A stretch of 10,079 bases of DNA. Source: Selenomonadaceae bacterium. GTDB taxonomy: Bacteria; Bacillota; Negativicutes; Selenomonadales; Selenomonadaceae. The stretch covers positions 1 to 10,079 of the forward strand of contig JAEEGN010000195.1 of assembly GCA_016280345.1 (NCBI GenBank), read 5' to 3'. Each line of letters starts with the position of its first letter. Position 1 is the first letter of the stretch. Position numbers and translations under genes: made by a program. Below, one piece after another: positions 1 to 6,441 of the stretch. A model generated the notes under the pieces. The model ran no database searches. It was not told the origin of the DNA and saw only the letters and a program-made list of their open reading frames with translations.

Positions 1-100
1 CTCCACCCGTGAAACCAAGCTCTCCGCCTCCTCTCAAACGCTTGTAGTGTATGTTGAAAAAACGCGGTGAAAGTCATAGTACGCGCTGCGAGTAAGTACC

Positions 101-132
101 CGGGGCAGGGAGCGTCGATTCTCCCTGCCCCG
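101..132 (-). terminator. Hairpin after proS, probable terminator
   Basis: A perfect 12-bp stem (CGGGGCAGGGAG at 101-112 pairing with 121-132) encloses an 8-nt loop, 11 bases past the proS stop codon. The position and strength suggest the end of the proS transcript. No good T-run follows on the minus strand, so termination may be weak or factor-dependent. Bases 1-100 show no other gene or signal that I can support. Confidence 0.55.
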
Positions 133-143
133 CGAAAAACTTC

Positions 144-1850
144 TTACAGCGTTTCCAGCAGCGCCCTGGCCCGCGCCAGATAATCCCCGGACTGGCATTC
201 CTCTTTCTCGCCGGTCCGGCGCACCCGGAGCTCGATGACGCCGCTCTCCACCGCCTTCGGCCCGATGGTGACCCGCAGCGGGTAGCCGATGAGGTCGGCG
301 TCCTTGAACTTCACGCCGGCCCGCTCCTTGCGGTCGTCCAGCAGGACGTCGATGCCGGCGGCCTTCATTTCCTCATAGACCTTCTCCGCCAGCGAAAGCT
401 GCGCCGGCTCCTTGGCGTTCACCGGCACCACCACCGCCTCGAAAGGCGCGATGGCCCGGGGCCAGATGATGCCGTCCTTGTCGTTCCCCTGCTCGATGGC
501 CGCCGCCATGGTCCGGCTCACGCCGATGCCGTAGCAGCCCATGACCAGCGGCTTCTCCTTGCCGTTCTCGTCGAGGAACGTGGCGTGCAGCGCCTCGCTG
601 TACTTCGTGCCCAGCGTGAAGACCTGCCCCGCCTCAATGCCCCGCGTCATCTTCAGCGGCTCGCCGCAGCGCGGGCAGGGGTCGCCCGCCTTCACCAGCC
701 GGATGTCCGTGACCTGTACCCCGGCGAAATCCCGCGACGGCGTCACGTTGATATAGTGGACGTCGGCCTCGTTGGCCCCGGCCACGGCGTTCTTCATCGC
801 CATGACCGTGGCGTCCACGACAACTTTCGTGCCCTCCTTCACGCCGATGGGGCTCATGAAGCCCGGCTCGGCGCCGACAGCCCGGATGGCCGCGTCCTCG
901 GCCATGCGCAGGGCGATCGCGCCCACGGCGTTCTGCAGCTTGACCTCGTTCACCTCGTGGTCGCCCCGCACGAAGGCCAGCACCACCTCGTCCTTTTCCG
1001 TCTGGTAGGCCACCGCCTTGATGGTCTTTTCCACCGGCACCTTGAGGTATTCGGCCACCAGCTCGATGGTGTGCGCCCCCGGCGTCGCCGCCTTTTCCAG
1101 CGGCCGCAGTTCCTCCGCCGGGGCCTCGATGGTCTTCAGCTCCGCCTTCTCGTCGCTGGCGGCGTAGTCGCACTTCGGGCAATAGACGATATTCGATTCG
1201 CCGGACTCCGCCAGCACCGTGAACTCGTGGGAATGGGCCCCGCCGATGGCGCCGTTGTCCGCCTCCACCGGCCGGAACTTCAGCCCGCAGCGGGTGAACA
1301 CGCGGCTGTAAGCGTCGTACATCTTCTGATAGGAAACGTTCATGCCCGCCTCGTCCTTGTCAAAGGAGTAGAGGTCCTTCATGATGAACTCGCGCCCGCG
1401 CATCAGCCCGAAGCGGGGCCGGATTTCGTCGCGGTACTTGTTCTGGATCTGGTAGAGCAGCAGCGGCAACTGCTTGTAGGAGCGCACCTCGTCCCGCACC
1501 AGTGTCGTCACCATTTCCTCGTGGGTCGGCCCCAGGCAGAAATCGCGGTCGTGGCGGTCCTTGACGCGGAACATCTCCTCGCCGTAAACTGCCCAGCGGC
1601 CCGTCTCCTGCCAGATGTCCGCCGGTTGCAGGATCGGCATGGCGATTTCCTGGCCGCCCGCCGCGTCCATCTCCTCCCGGACGATCTGCTCGATTTTCCG
1701 GAGCGTCCGCCAGGCCAGCGGCAGATACGTATAGATGCCGCCCGCGGCCTTCCTTATCATACCCGCCCTGAGCATGAGCTTATGGCTCACGACCTCGGCC
1801 TCCGCCGGAGTCTCCCGGAGCGTCGGCGCGTAAAGCTGTGAGGTACGCAA
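144..1850 (-). CDS. proS: Prolyl-tRNA synthetase (bacterial type, with editing domain)
   Basis: This cytoplasmic class II aminoacyl-tRNA synthetase charges tRNA-Pro with proline using ATP. The 568 residues match the usual length of the long bacterial form. Visible parts are motif 1 around residues 45-75, motif 2 with RPRFGLMRGREFIMKDLYSF (145-163), and motif 3 GCYGIGVSRT (438-447). Between motifs 2 and 3 is the inserted YbaK-like editing domain (roughly 220-400) with the TIKA lysine at 279, known in the family for clearing mischarged Ala-tRNA. The last 100 residues or so form the anticodon-binding domain. Two Cys pairs, CPKC (224-227) and CPRC (392-395), flank the editing insert. The start is TTG at 1850, because GGAGG lies 7 bases upstream and no ATG is better placed. 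The Uma2-like gene lies 45 bases upstream and probably shares its transcript. No T-box leader fits in that gap. Confidence 0.97.
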   Translation of the reverse strand: MRTSQLYAPTLRETPAEAEVVSHKLMLRAGMIRKAAGGIYTYLPLAWRTLRKIEQIVREEMDAAGGQEIAMPILQPADIWQETGRWAVYGEEMFRVKDRHDRDFCLGPTHEEMVTTLVRDEVRSYKQLPLLLYQIQNKYRDEIRPRFGLMRGREFIMKDLYSFDKDEAGMNVSYQKMYDAYSRVFTRCGLKFRPVEADNGAIGGAHSHEFTVLAESGESNIVYCPKCDYAASDEKAELKTIEAPAEELRPLEKAATPGAHTIELVAEYLKVPVEKTIKAVAYQTEKDEVVLAFVRGDHEVNEVKLQNAVGAIALRMAEDAAIRAVGAEPGFMSPIGVKEGTKVVVDATVMAMKNAVAGANEADVHYINVTPSRDFAGVQVTDIRLVKAGDPCPRCGEPLKMTRGIEAGQVFTLGTKYSEALHATFLDENGKEKPLVMGCYGIGVSRTMAAAIEQGNDKDGIIWPRAIAPFEAVVVPVNAKEPAQLSLAEKVYEEMKAAGIDVLLDDRKERAGVKFKDADLIGYPLRVTIGPKAVESGVIELRVRRTGEKEECQSGDYLARARALLETL

Positions 1851-1895
1851 TGTAATTCCTCCCCATGAAATATCTATTTATCAAAGCAAAAATAA

Positions 1896-2459
1896 CTATT
1901 CAAACACTTCCCGGACGTCGACGATCAGGTCATCGTAAAGGGAAACCTTCACGGAAAGCCGCGTCGCCGCCCGCTGCTCCTCCGTCATGCGCTCCCACTC
2001 CCAGTCGGGGAACACGGCATAGGCGTGATCGAGGACCAGACGGCCTTCCCGCAGGTGATACACCTCAATGGACTGCGAAACCGGATCGACAATCCAGTAT
2101 TCCTTAACGCCCGTCTTTTCATAGACGTCCTTCTTGACGCCCCGGTCGCGGGTCATCGTCGAGGGAGAAAGGACTTCCACCACCAGATCGGGGGCGCCGT
2201 AAATGCCGTTGGCCTTAATTTTGTCCTTGTCACAGACAATCAGCACGTCGGGGACGAAATTGTTCTTTTCATCCAGGAACACGTCCGGCGCCATGAACAC
2301 CTTGCAGCGCTTGCCTTTCAGAAAACGCCAAAAAATGCCGTGTATATTCCCGGCAATATGGGAATGCATCAGAGCGGGGCGCGGGCGCATGGCGACTTCC
2401 CGCCCGTCGATGGTCTCGACAATCGTGTGCTCGTCCTGGTACGCGACGGCGTTATTCAT
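1896..2459 (-). CDS. Uma2 family putative endonuclease (DUF820)
   Basis: The protein belongs to the Uma2/DUF820 family, which has a PD-(D/E)XK nuclease-like fold; its cellular role is generally unknown. With the ATG at 2459 it has 187 residues, normal for the family. The core signature is present: VPDVLIV (Asp71), then APDLVVEVLSPST (Asp91, Glu95), followed by the family's EYWIVDP strand (120-126). An ATG 15 bases upstream (2474) is open, but the GGAAGGGAG site sits 5 bases before the 2459 ATG, so the latter is preferred. It has its own promoter (2549-2577) and lies 45 bases ahead of proS, so it is probably the first gene of a two-gene transcript. Members of this family are often multicopy and mobile in lineage distribution, and its place between ispG and proS suggests a later insertion (inference). 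Confidence 0.88.
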   Translation of the reverse strand: MNNAVAYQDEHTIVETIDGREVAMRPRPALMHSHIAGNIHGIFWRFLKGKRCKVFMAPDVFLDEKNNFVPDVLIVCDKDKIKANGIYGAPDLVVEVLSPSTMTRDRGVKKDVYEKTGVKEYWIVDPVSQSIEVYHLREGRLVLDHAYAVFPDWEWERMTEEQRAATRLSVKVSLYDDLIVDVREVFE

Positions 2460-2548
2460 GCGGCTCCCTTCCATTCTGTACGTTCAGTATGGCCTTGCGG
2501 GCATCCGGCGAACGTCCCGCCCGCGCTGTCCCGTGCGTCACTCTTTTC

Positions 2549-2577
2549 ATTGTACCGCAAGCAAACGGAAAAAACAA
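2549..2577 (-). promoter_or_regulatory. Promoter for the Uma2-proS transcript
   Basis: On the minus strand, TTGTTT (2572-2577) is followed after exactly 17 bases by TACAAT (2549-2554). The -10 matches the housekeeping sigma consensus at 5 of 6 bases and the -35 at 3 of 6. It lies just after the hairpin that ends the upstream operon and would give a leader of about 80 bases before the Uma2-like gene. Confidence 0.6.
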
Positions 2578-2596
2578 CCGCTTCCGGGCGCAAATA

Positions 2597-2630
2597 ATCC
2601 CCCGGGGCGGAATCGTCCGTCCCGGGGGAT
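2597..2630 (-). terminator. Terminator after the DUF554 gene
   Basis: ATCCCCCGGG (2597-2606) pairs perfectly with CCCGGGGGAT (2621-2630), and the inner bases extend the stem by about four more pairs including one G-U, leaving a 6-nt loop. It starts 10 bases after the DUF554 stop codon. The minus-strand tail is TTATTT, a modest U-tract. It separates the nlpC-ispG-DUF554 operon from Uma2-proS. Confidence 0.7.
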
Positions 2631-2640
2631 ATCGCCGGCG

Positions 2641-3321
2641 TCAAACGCCCATACAGACCAGCGCAAAGGCGACGAAAACCGCCGGCAACAGGTTGGCGAT
2701 GCGGATGTCCGTCACTTCCAGCATATTGAGTCCGATGGCCAGCACCAGGACGCCGCCGACGCCGTTCATCTCGGCCAGCATCGCGTCGGTAAAGAGCGCC
2801 GACAGCGAAGCGGCGCTCAGGGTAATCGCCCCTTCATAGAGCAGCACGGGAATGGCGGAGAAAAGCACGCCCACGCCCATCGAGGCGGCGAAGAGAATCG
2901 AAGCCGCGCCGTCAAGCATCGCTTTCGTGTAAAGCAGCGACGCGTCGCCGGTCATCCCGTCCGAAAGCGCCCCCACGATGCCCATGGCGCCGACGCAATA
3001 GAGAAGCGACGACGAAACGAAGCCATGCCCCACGTCGCCGAAACGGTTCCCGGTCTGCTCCGTGAGGCGTGCCGCGAAACGCTCCAGGCGCCCGTCGAGG
3101 TCGAGCTGCCCACCGACAACGGCGCCGAGCGCCAAAGAGGCGATCAGCACCGTGCTGTTCCGGCTCTGCAGCGCCATCTTGCCGGCGATGACGAGGATCG
3201 CCAGCCCCATTGCCTGCACGATTCCCTTTGAGCCCTTCCCCCGGGAAACCCTGTCTCGCAGCAACAGGCCCATCGCGCCGCCGAGCAGGATGCCCCCGGC
3301 GTTTACCAGCGCCCCGGTCAT
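2641..3321 (-). CDS. DUF554 family membrane protein
   Basis: This 226-residue protein is very hydrophobic and fits the DUF554 (YdfK/YqgA-like) family of integral membrane proteins, whose function is unknown. The family N-terminus is clear: a glycine-rich first segment (ALVNAGGILLGGAMGLLL, about 4-21) followed by a short basic stretch, then repeated membrane-spanning helices separated by small loops. Family traits such as GAVVGGQLDLDGRLE (66-80) and the GAMGIVGALSDG stretch (about 112-123) are visible. The start codon overlaps the ispG stop by four bases (ATGA, 3318-3321), so the two genes are translationally coupled. A terminator follows directly. It may transport a small solute, but nothing in the sequence shows which. 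Confidence 0.9.
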   Translation of the reverse strand: MTGALVNAGGILLGGAMGLLLRDRVSRGKGSKGIVQAMGLAILVIAGKMALQSRNSTVLIASLALGAVVGGQLDLDGRLERFAARLTEQTGNRFGDVGHGFVSSSLLYCVGAMGIVGALSDGMTGDASLLYTKAMLDGAASILFAASMGVGVLFSAIPVLLYEGAITLSAASLSALFTDAMLAEMNGVGGVLVLAIGLNMLEVTDIRIANLLPAVFVAFALVCMGV

Positions 3322-4394
3322 GGGGCCGCTGCCCGGCGCTCGGCAAGCAGGGCGTCGATCTCCCGGAAAAGTTCTGTCACCAGCGCCCCTTCCGGCACTT
3401 TCCGCAGGATCTCCCCCTTGCGGAACACCAGCCCTTCGCCCTTGCCGCCGGCGATGCCCACGTCGGCCTCCCGGGCCTCGCCGGGACCGTTCACCACGCA
3501 GCCCATCACCGCCACCGACAGCGGCTCCTTGATACCGTCCAGCCGCGCCTCCACCTCGGCGGCGATGGCCGGCAGGTCGATGGACGTGCGCCCGCAGGTC
3601 GGGCAGGAAATCAGCGTCGGCCCGTACTCCCGCAGCCCCAGCGACTTCAGAATCTCGTTGGCCACCCGGACCTCCACCACCGGGTCGCCGGTCAGGGACA
3701 CCCGGATCGTGTCGCCGATGCCCTCGGCCAGCAGCGCGCCGATGCCTACGGCGGACTTGATGACGCCGCTCTTCGGCGTCCCCGCCTCGGTGATGCCGAG
3801 ATGCAGCGGATACTCCACCCGCTGGCTCATCAGCCGGTACGCCGCCAGCGTCAGCGGAACGTCGTGGGCTTTCAGCGAGATCTTCATGTCGCGGAAATCC
3901 ATCGCTTCCAGGATGCGGACGTGCTGAAGCGCCGACTCCACCAGCGCTTCGGCGGTCGGCGCCCCGTATTTCCGTAAAAGTTCCCGGTCCAGCGACCCGG
4001 CGTTGACGCCGATGCGGATCGGCACGCCCGCCGCCTTCGCCGCCTCCACCACGGCCCGCACCTTTTCCTCCCCGCCGATGTTGCCGGGATTCAGGCGCAG
4101 CGCCGCGATGCCCTGACGAATCGCCTCCAGCGCCAGCCGGTAATCGAAATGGATATCCGCCACCAACGGCACCGGCGACTGCCGGACGATGGCCCCGAGA
4201 TTCTCCGCCGCCGCCCGGTCCGGCACCGCCAGGCGCACCACGTCCGCCCCGGCCGCCGCCAGCGCCCGAATCTGCGCCAGCGTCGCCGGGGTATCCGTCG
4301 TCTTCGTATTCGTCATCGACTGCACCGACACCGGCGCGCCGCCGCCAACCGGCACCGCCCCGATATGGATGCGCCGCGTCATTTTGCGCTCCAT
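3318..4394 (-). CDS. ispG: 4-hydroxy-3-methylbut-2-en-1-yl diphosphate synthase (flavodoxin)
   Basis: IspG (GcpE) carries out the next-to-last step of the MEP isoprenoid pathway, reducing MEcPP to HMBPP with a [4Fe-4S] cluster in the cytoplasm. The protein has 358 residues, typical of the bacterial single-unit form. The TIM-barrel part begins with VSVQSMTNT (22-30) and contains LRLNPGNIG (99-107). The cluster ligands are Cys264 and Cys267 (SCPTCGRT) and Cys299 (CVVNGPGEA), with the conserved Glu306 in the same loop. Two starts are possible: ATG 4394 and ATG 4382. The latter has GGAG six bases upstream, so the mature start could be four residues shorter. It lies 11 bases after the NlpC/P60 gene and overlaps the DUF554 gene. 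In many Firmicutes ispG directly precedes proS; here two genes separate them. Confidence 0.97.
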   Translation of the reverse strand: MERKMTRRIHIGAVPVGGGAPVSVQSMTNTKTTDTPATLAQIRALAAAGADVVRLAVPDRAAAENLGAIVRQSPVPLVADIHFDYRLALEAIRQGIAALRLNPGNIGGEEKVRAVVEAAKAAGVPIRIGVNAGSLDRELLRKYGAPTAEALVESALQHVRILEAMDFRDMKISLKAHDVPLTLAAYRLMSQRVEYPLHLGITEAGTPKSGVIKSAVGIGALLAEGIGDTIRVSLTGDPVVEVRVANEILKSLGLREYGPTLISCPTCGRTSIDLPAIAAEVEARLDGIKEPLSVAVMGCVVNGPGEAREADVGIAGGKGEGLVFRKGEILRKVPEGALVTELFREIDALLAERRAAAP

Positions 4395-4405
4395 CGCCGC
4401 CCCCG

Positions 4406-5071
4406 TCAGCCGGTCACGATCCGGCGGGCCCCCAGGTAATGCTCCCGCCGCCAGTCGCGGTGCAGGGAATCGAAATCAATGCCCGTGGACGTGGAGGCGT
4501 GGATGAACTCGCCGTCCTTGAGGTACATCCCCACGTGGGACAGCTCGCCGCTGTCGTCCACGAAGAAAACCAGATCGCCCGTCCGCAGGTTCTCGCGGCT
4601 CACCGGCCGCCCCACCAGATACTGATCGTCCGCCGTGCGCGGCAGATGAATCCCCGCCTGGGCGAAAACGTAGCTGACAAAGCCCGAGCAGTCAAAGCCG
4701 CTGGGCGACGAACCGCCGTACACGTAAGGCACGCCCAGATACGATAGGGCCATGCTCGTCAGCCGCCGCACGATGGCGCTGTCGCCGCGGCTCACCGCCG
4801 GAATCGGCCGCCCCAGAAGCGCCTCATAAACCATCGGTCCCACCAGCCCGTCCGGCTCCATGCCGCGGGCCAGCTCGAAGTCGCGCACCGCTGCCGCCGT
4901 CCCCGGCCCGAAGGACCCGTCCGTCACCACGTCGTAGCCAAGACGCGACAATGCCTCCTGGATCTCCACGACCTCCGTTCCCTGATCTCCCACCTGGAAC
5001 GCCGCCGCCTCCGCCGGCGCGCCCCCCAGGCAAAGCAAAGAAATCAATCCCGCGCAAAACAGCTTTCGCAC
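4406..5071 (-). CDS. Secreted peptidoglycan-binding NlpC/P60 cell-wall hydrolase
   Basis: This is a predicted exported enzyme that cuts peptide bonds in peptidoglycan (gamma-D-Glu to diamino acid endopeptidase type). With the GTG start at 5071 it has 221 residues. Residues 1-24 form a signal peptide: a basic start (RK), a hydrophobic core (LFCAGLISLLCLGG), then a probable cleavage after AEA. Residues about 27-86 are a PG_binding_1 domain (VGDQGTEVVEIQEALSRLGY... DGSFGPGTAAAV). The NlpC/P60 domain follows from about 100, with catalytic Cys128 in FDCSGF, His179 in LSHVGMYL and His191 in IHAST. The longer open frame to 5137 lacks a signal peptide at its start; GGAGG (5080-5084) eight bases before the GTG settles the choice. 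It is the first gene of the operon with ispG. Confidence 0.92.
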   Translation of the reverse strand: MRKLFCAGLISLLCLGGAPAEAAAFQVGDQGTEVVEIQEALSRLGYDVVTDGSFGPGTAAAVRDFELARGMEPDGLVGPMVYEALLGRPIPAVSRGDSAIVRRLTSMALSYLGVPYVYGGSSPSGFDCSGFVSYVFAQAGIHLPRTADDQYLVGRPVSRENLRTGDLVFFVDDSGELSHVGMYLKDGEFIHASTSTGIDFDSLHRDWRREHYLGARRIVTG

Positions 5072-5113
5072 ACTATCCGCCTCCAAAAAGCAGTTCAAAT
5101 ACCCAAAGGCCTC

Positions 5114-5119
5114 ATTATA
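5114..5119 (-). promoter_or_regulatory. -10 element of the nlpC-ispG operon promoter
   Basis: A perfect TATAAT is read on the minus strand at 5114-5119, about 43 bases upstream of the GTG start. No good -35 box stands at 16-18 bases, so only the -10 is called. The AT-rich surroundings and position before the first gene of the operon support it. Confidence 0.5.
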
Positions 5120-5323
5120 TATGAAACGAAAGAACAATCGCTGCCCTGTAGTCCAACAGACACTGCCAACATTTTATCGCCGGAAAATGAAATTAACAAG
5201 GTAATGAAGGAATTTTTCGCGTAAAATGAAAAGCGTCGGCGCCATCCCCACCGGAATCACCCCACCGGCCCCCCGATGGGCTCCGCCGCCGGAATCACCG
5301 GCCCCGGCAGTTCGGCGGCCACC

Positions 5324-5510
5324 GGCGGCAGGGTCGCGCCAAGGATCGTCGGCTTCATCATGCTGGTACCGGCGTCCTTCATGAACTCCATGTCCGCCTT
5401 CGTCGCGCAGAACGTCGGCGCGGCGCGGTTTGACCGGGCCGGGAGGGCGCTCGCCTATGGCATCTCGGTTTCCGCCGTTTTCAACTTCGCTATGTTCGGC
5501 ATATCGTTTG
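5324..5510 (+). pseudogene. Remnant of a MATE family efflux transporter gene
   Basis: The plus-strand frame from 5324 encodes about 60 residues that read like an internal piece of a MATE (NorM/DinF-like) drug/sodium antiporter: RIVGFIMLVPASF followed by NSMSAFVAQNVGAARFDRA and RALAYGI. In intact members (about 450 residues) this stretch lies in the second half-repeat. The frame can be extended left to ATG 5276, but that part (GC-rich, with the near-repeat GGAATCACC at about 5250 and 5290) no longer looks like a transporter. After about 5500 it runs into unrelated AT-rich sequence. No ribosome binding site, start or further transmembrane segments are seen, so this is a deletion relic and is not expected to work. 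The assignment is by recognition of motifs only. Confidence 0.6.
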
Positions 5511-5815
5511 TTGGCATAAAAAGTCAAAAAGACAAACTACTGCAGCGGCGCGAAAGGAAAGAACCTTGTAATTTCGGGCTTTATCCGGTTTTTGCCCGAC
5601 TTTTTTCGAATTTTTCTACTGAACAAAACGCTTGTCACAGTGTCAATTATTTGACGGGAAAAACCATCGCTTTCCCTGTCGGAACGCCTTATCCTTGCGA
5701 AACGGCTATGCTGGCGTATTTTTATGGGGAAATAGGGACGATAGCGTTTTCCTGTACTTTGGAATGCAGAGCGTCTGCGTAAAGAAATTCTCCTGCAAAA
5801 TCTATTTACAAATGA
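5511..5815. other. Non-coding, AT-richer stretch between MATE relic and relB-like gene
   Basis: No convincing gene is seen on either strand. Base composition falls noticeably compared with the flanking housekeeping genes. There is an imperfect inverted repeat at about 5655-5680 (GACGGGAAA pairing with TTTCCCTGTC with one bulge). Open frames crossing it have no ribosome binding site and no recognisable protein. The stretch looks like decayed or imported DNA. Confidence 0.5.
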
Positions 5816-5821
5816 TATACT
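5793..5821 (+). promoter_or_regulatory. Extended -10 promoter for the RelB/DinJ-like gene
   Basis: TGATATACT (5813-5821) is an extended -10 element (TG, one base, TATACT). A weak -35 (CTGCAA, 5793-5798) stands 17 bases upstream. The transcript would start near 5828, directly before the AAGGAG ribosome binding site, giving a very short leader. Confidence 0.5.
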
Positions 5822-5845
5822 GTGGGTAGAAAGGAGATGATTTCA

Positions 5846-6115
5846 TTGGCACAGACGGTAAACGTGAATTTCAAGCTGGATGCAGAGGTCAAGAAAAGTA
5901 TGGAAAGAGCCTGTGCTGACATGGGATTGTCCATGAGCGCGGCGTTTACAATTTTCGCCAAAAAAGTGGGCCGGGAAAGGCGAATTCCCTTTGAGGTATT
6001 TGCCGATCCGTTTTTCCCGGAGCGTAATTTGCGCTGCCTTGAAGGCATCATAAAAGACGTTAAAGAAGGAAAAGCGCACTTTGCCGGGCACGAGCTTTTT
6101 GAGAAAGATTCGTGA
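5846..6115 (+). CDS. RelB/DinJ family antitoxin, no toxin partner seen
   Basis: The protein looks like a complete type II antitoxin of the RelB/DinJ family: a ribbon-helix-helix DNA-binding N-terminus (AQTVNVNFKLDAEVKKSME at 2-20, then MGLSMSAAFTIFAKK at 26-40) and an acidic C-terminal arm ending HELFEKDS that in the family wraps the toxin. It has 89 residues from the TTG at 5846, which has AGGAG nine bases upstream; the in-frame ATG at 5837 abuts the AGGAG with no spacing, and DinJ proteins usually begin MA-T-VN as here. Such antitoxins neutralise a YafQ/RelE RNase and repress their own operon. No toxin gene follows: a short GTG frame overlaps the stop but does not resemble any toxin and runs through a terminator. 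It is therefore an orphan, in AT-richer, probably acquired DNA. Confidence 0.85.
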   Translation: MAQTVNVNFKLDAEVKKSMERACADMGLSMSAAFTIFAKKVGRERRIPFEVFADPFFPERNLRCLEGIIKDVKEGKAHFAGHELFEKDS

Positions 6116-6206
6116 GGATTTTTGAGCAGGACGGCATACGCCACGTCATTGCCTGCCGCAGACATTACGGCAGTAAAAACAATGGTTTGAGTATCATAAC
6201 AATCCA

Positions 6207-6257
6207 AAAAAAGACGTCCCCTTACGTATTCGTGATGCGCAAGGGGACGTCTTTTTT
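6207..6257. terminator. Bidirectional terminator (perfect 17-bp stem)
   Basis: AAAAAAGACGTCCCCTT (6207-6223) and AAGGGGACGTCTTTTTT (6241-6257) are perfect inverted copies around a 17-nt loop. Read rightward the stem ends in six T; read leftward it ends in seven T. It can stop the relB-like transcript from the left and the outward promoter at 6368-6396 from the right. Similar GACGTCCCC-type palindromes occur as dispersed repeats in some Firmicutes, so it could also be a REP-like element (recalled, not checked). Confidence 0.85.
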
Positions 6258-6312
6258 ATTGGCAGTACACGACAGAATGATAAGCTACTATTTAATGAAA
6301 GCAAAGCGCTTC

Positions 6313-6335
6313 TTCGCAGAATATGCAATACTGCG
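6313..6335 (+). repeat. Left 23-bp inverted repeat, candidate recombination site
   Basis: These 23 bases are the perfect reverse complement of 7727-7749. The core has its own dyad: arm CGCAGAAT, spacer ATGCA, arm ATACTGCG, the two arms matching at 7 of 8 bases. This arms-plus-short-spacer form is what tyrosine recombinases bind and cut. Identity stops at both edges of the 23 bases. Confidence 0.85.
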
Positions 6336-6367
6336 AGTACGAGGAATACTCATGTAAAAACAGTATC

Positions 6368-6396
6368 ATTATAGCATTGGCAAGCACCCTTGTCAA
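6368..6396 (-). promoter_or_regulatory. Consensus outward promoter inside the invertible segment
   Basis: On the minus strand, TTGACA (6391-6396), a 17-base spacer and TATAAT (6368-6373) match the housekeeping sigma consensus at all 12 positions, and the spacer ends in TGC, giving an extended -10. The start point would be near 6361, about 26 bases before the left repeat. In the present orientation nothing but a 25-codon frame without a ribosome binding site lies between it and the terminator at 6257. Confidence 0.85.
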
Positions 6397-6441
6397 TGAA
6401 CGGGCGCTCTGCTGAAATACTATCTGGTGAGGCGATCGCTG

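Noticed and set aside
585..1841. Long plus-strand open frame opposite proS
   Set aside because: It is antisense to a certain gene, rich in Arg, His and Leu as expected from the mirrored GC-rich codons, with no recognisable domain.
1851..1895. T-box or other riboswitch before proS
   Set aside because: The gap is only 45 bases and AT-rich, too short for a T-box leader.
2203..3231. 342-codon plus-strand frame opposite the Uma2 and DUF554 genes
   Set aside because: It spans two real genes, a promoter and a terminator on the other strand, and its composition is that of an antisense shadow.
6112..6357. Short GTG frame overlapping the antitoxin stop codon (GTGA), possibly a toxin
   Set aside because: The overlap is tempting, but the text resembles no RelE/YafQ, MazF or PIN protein, and the frame passes straight through the 17-bp terminator hairpin and the left inverted repeat.
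6433..6440. GCGATCGC palindrome just before the recombinase start
   Set aside because: A single 8-base palindrome in GC-rich DNA is likely chance; no second copy gives it meaning.
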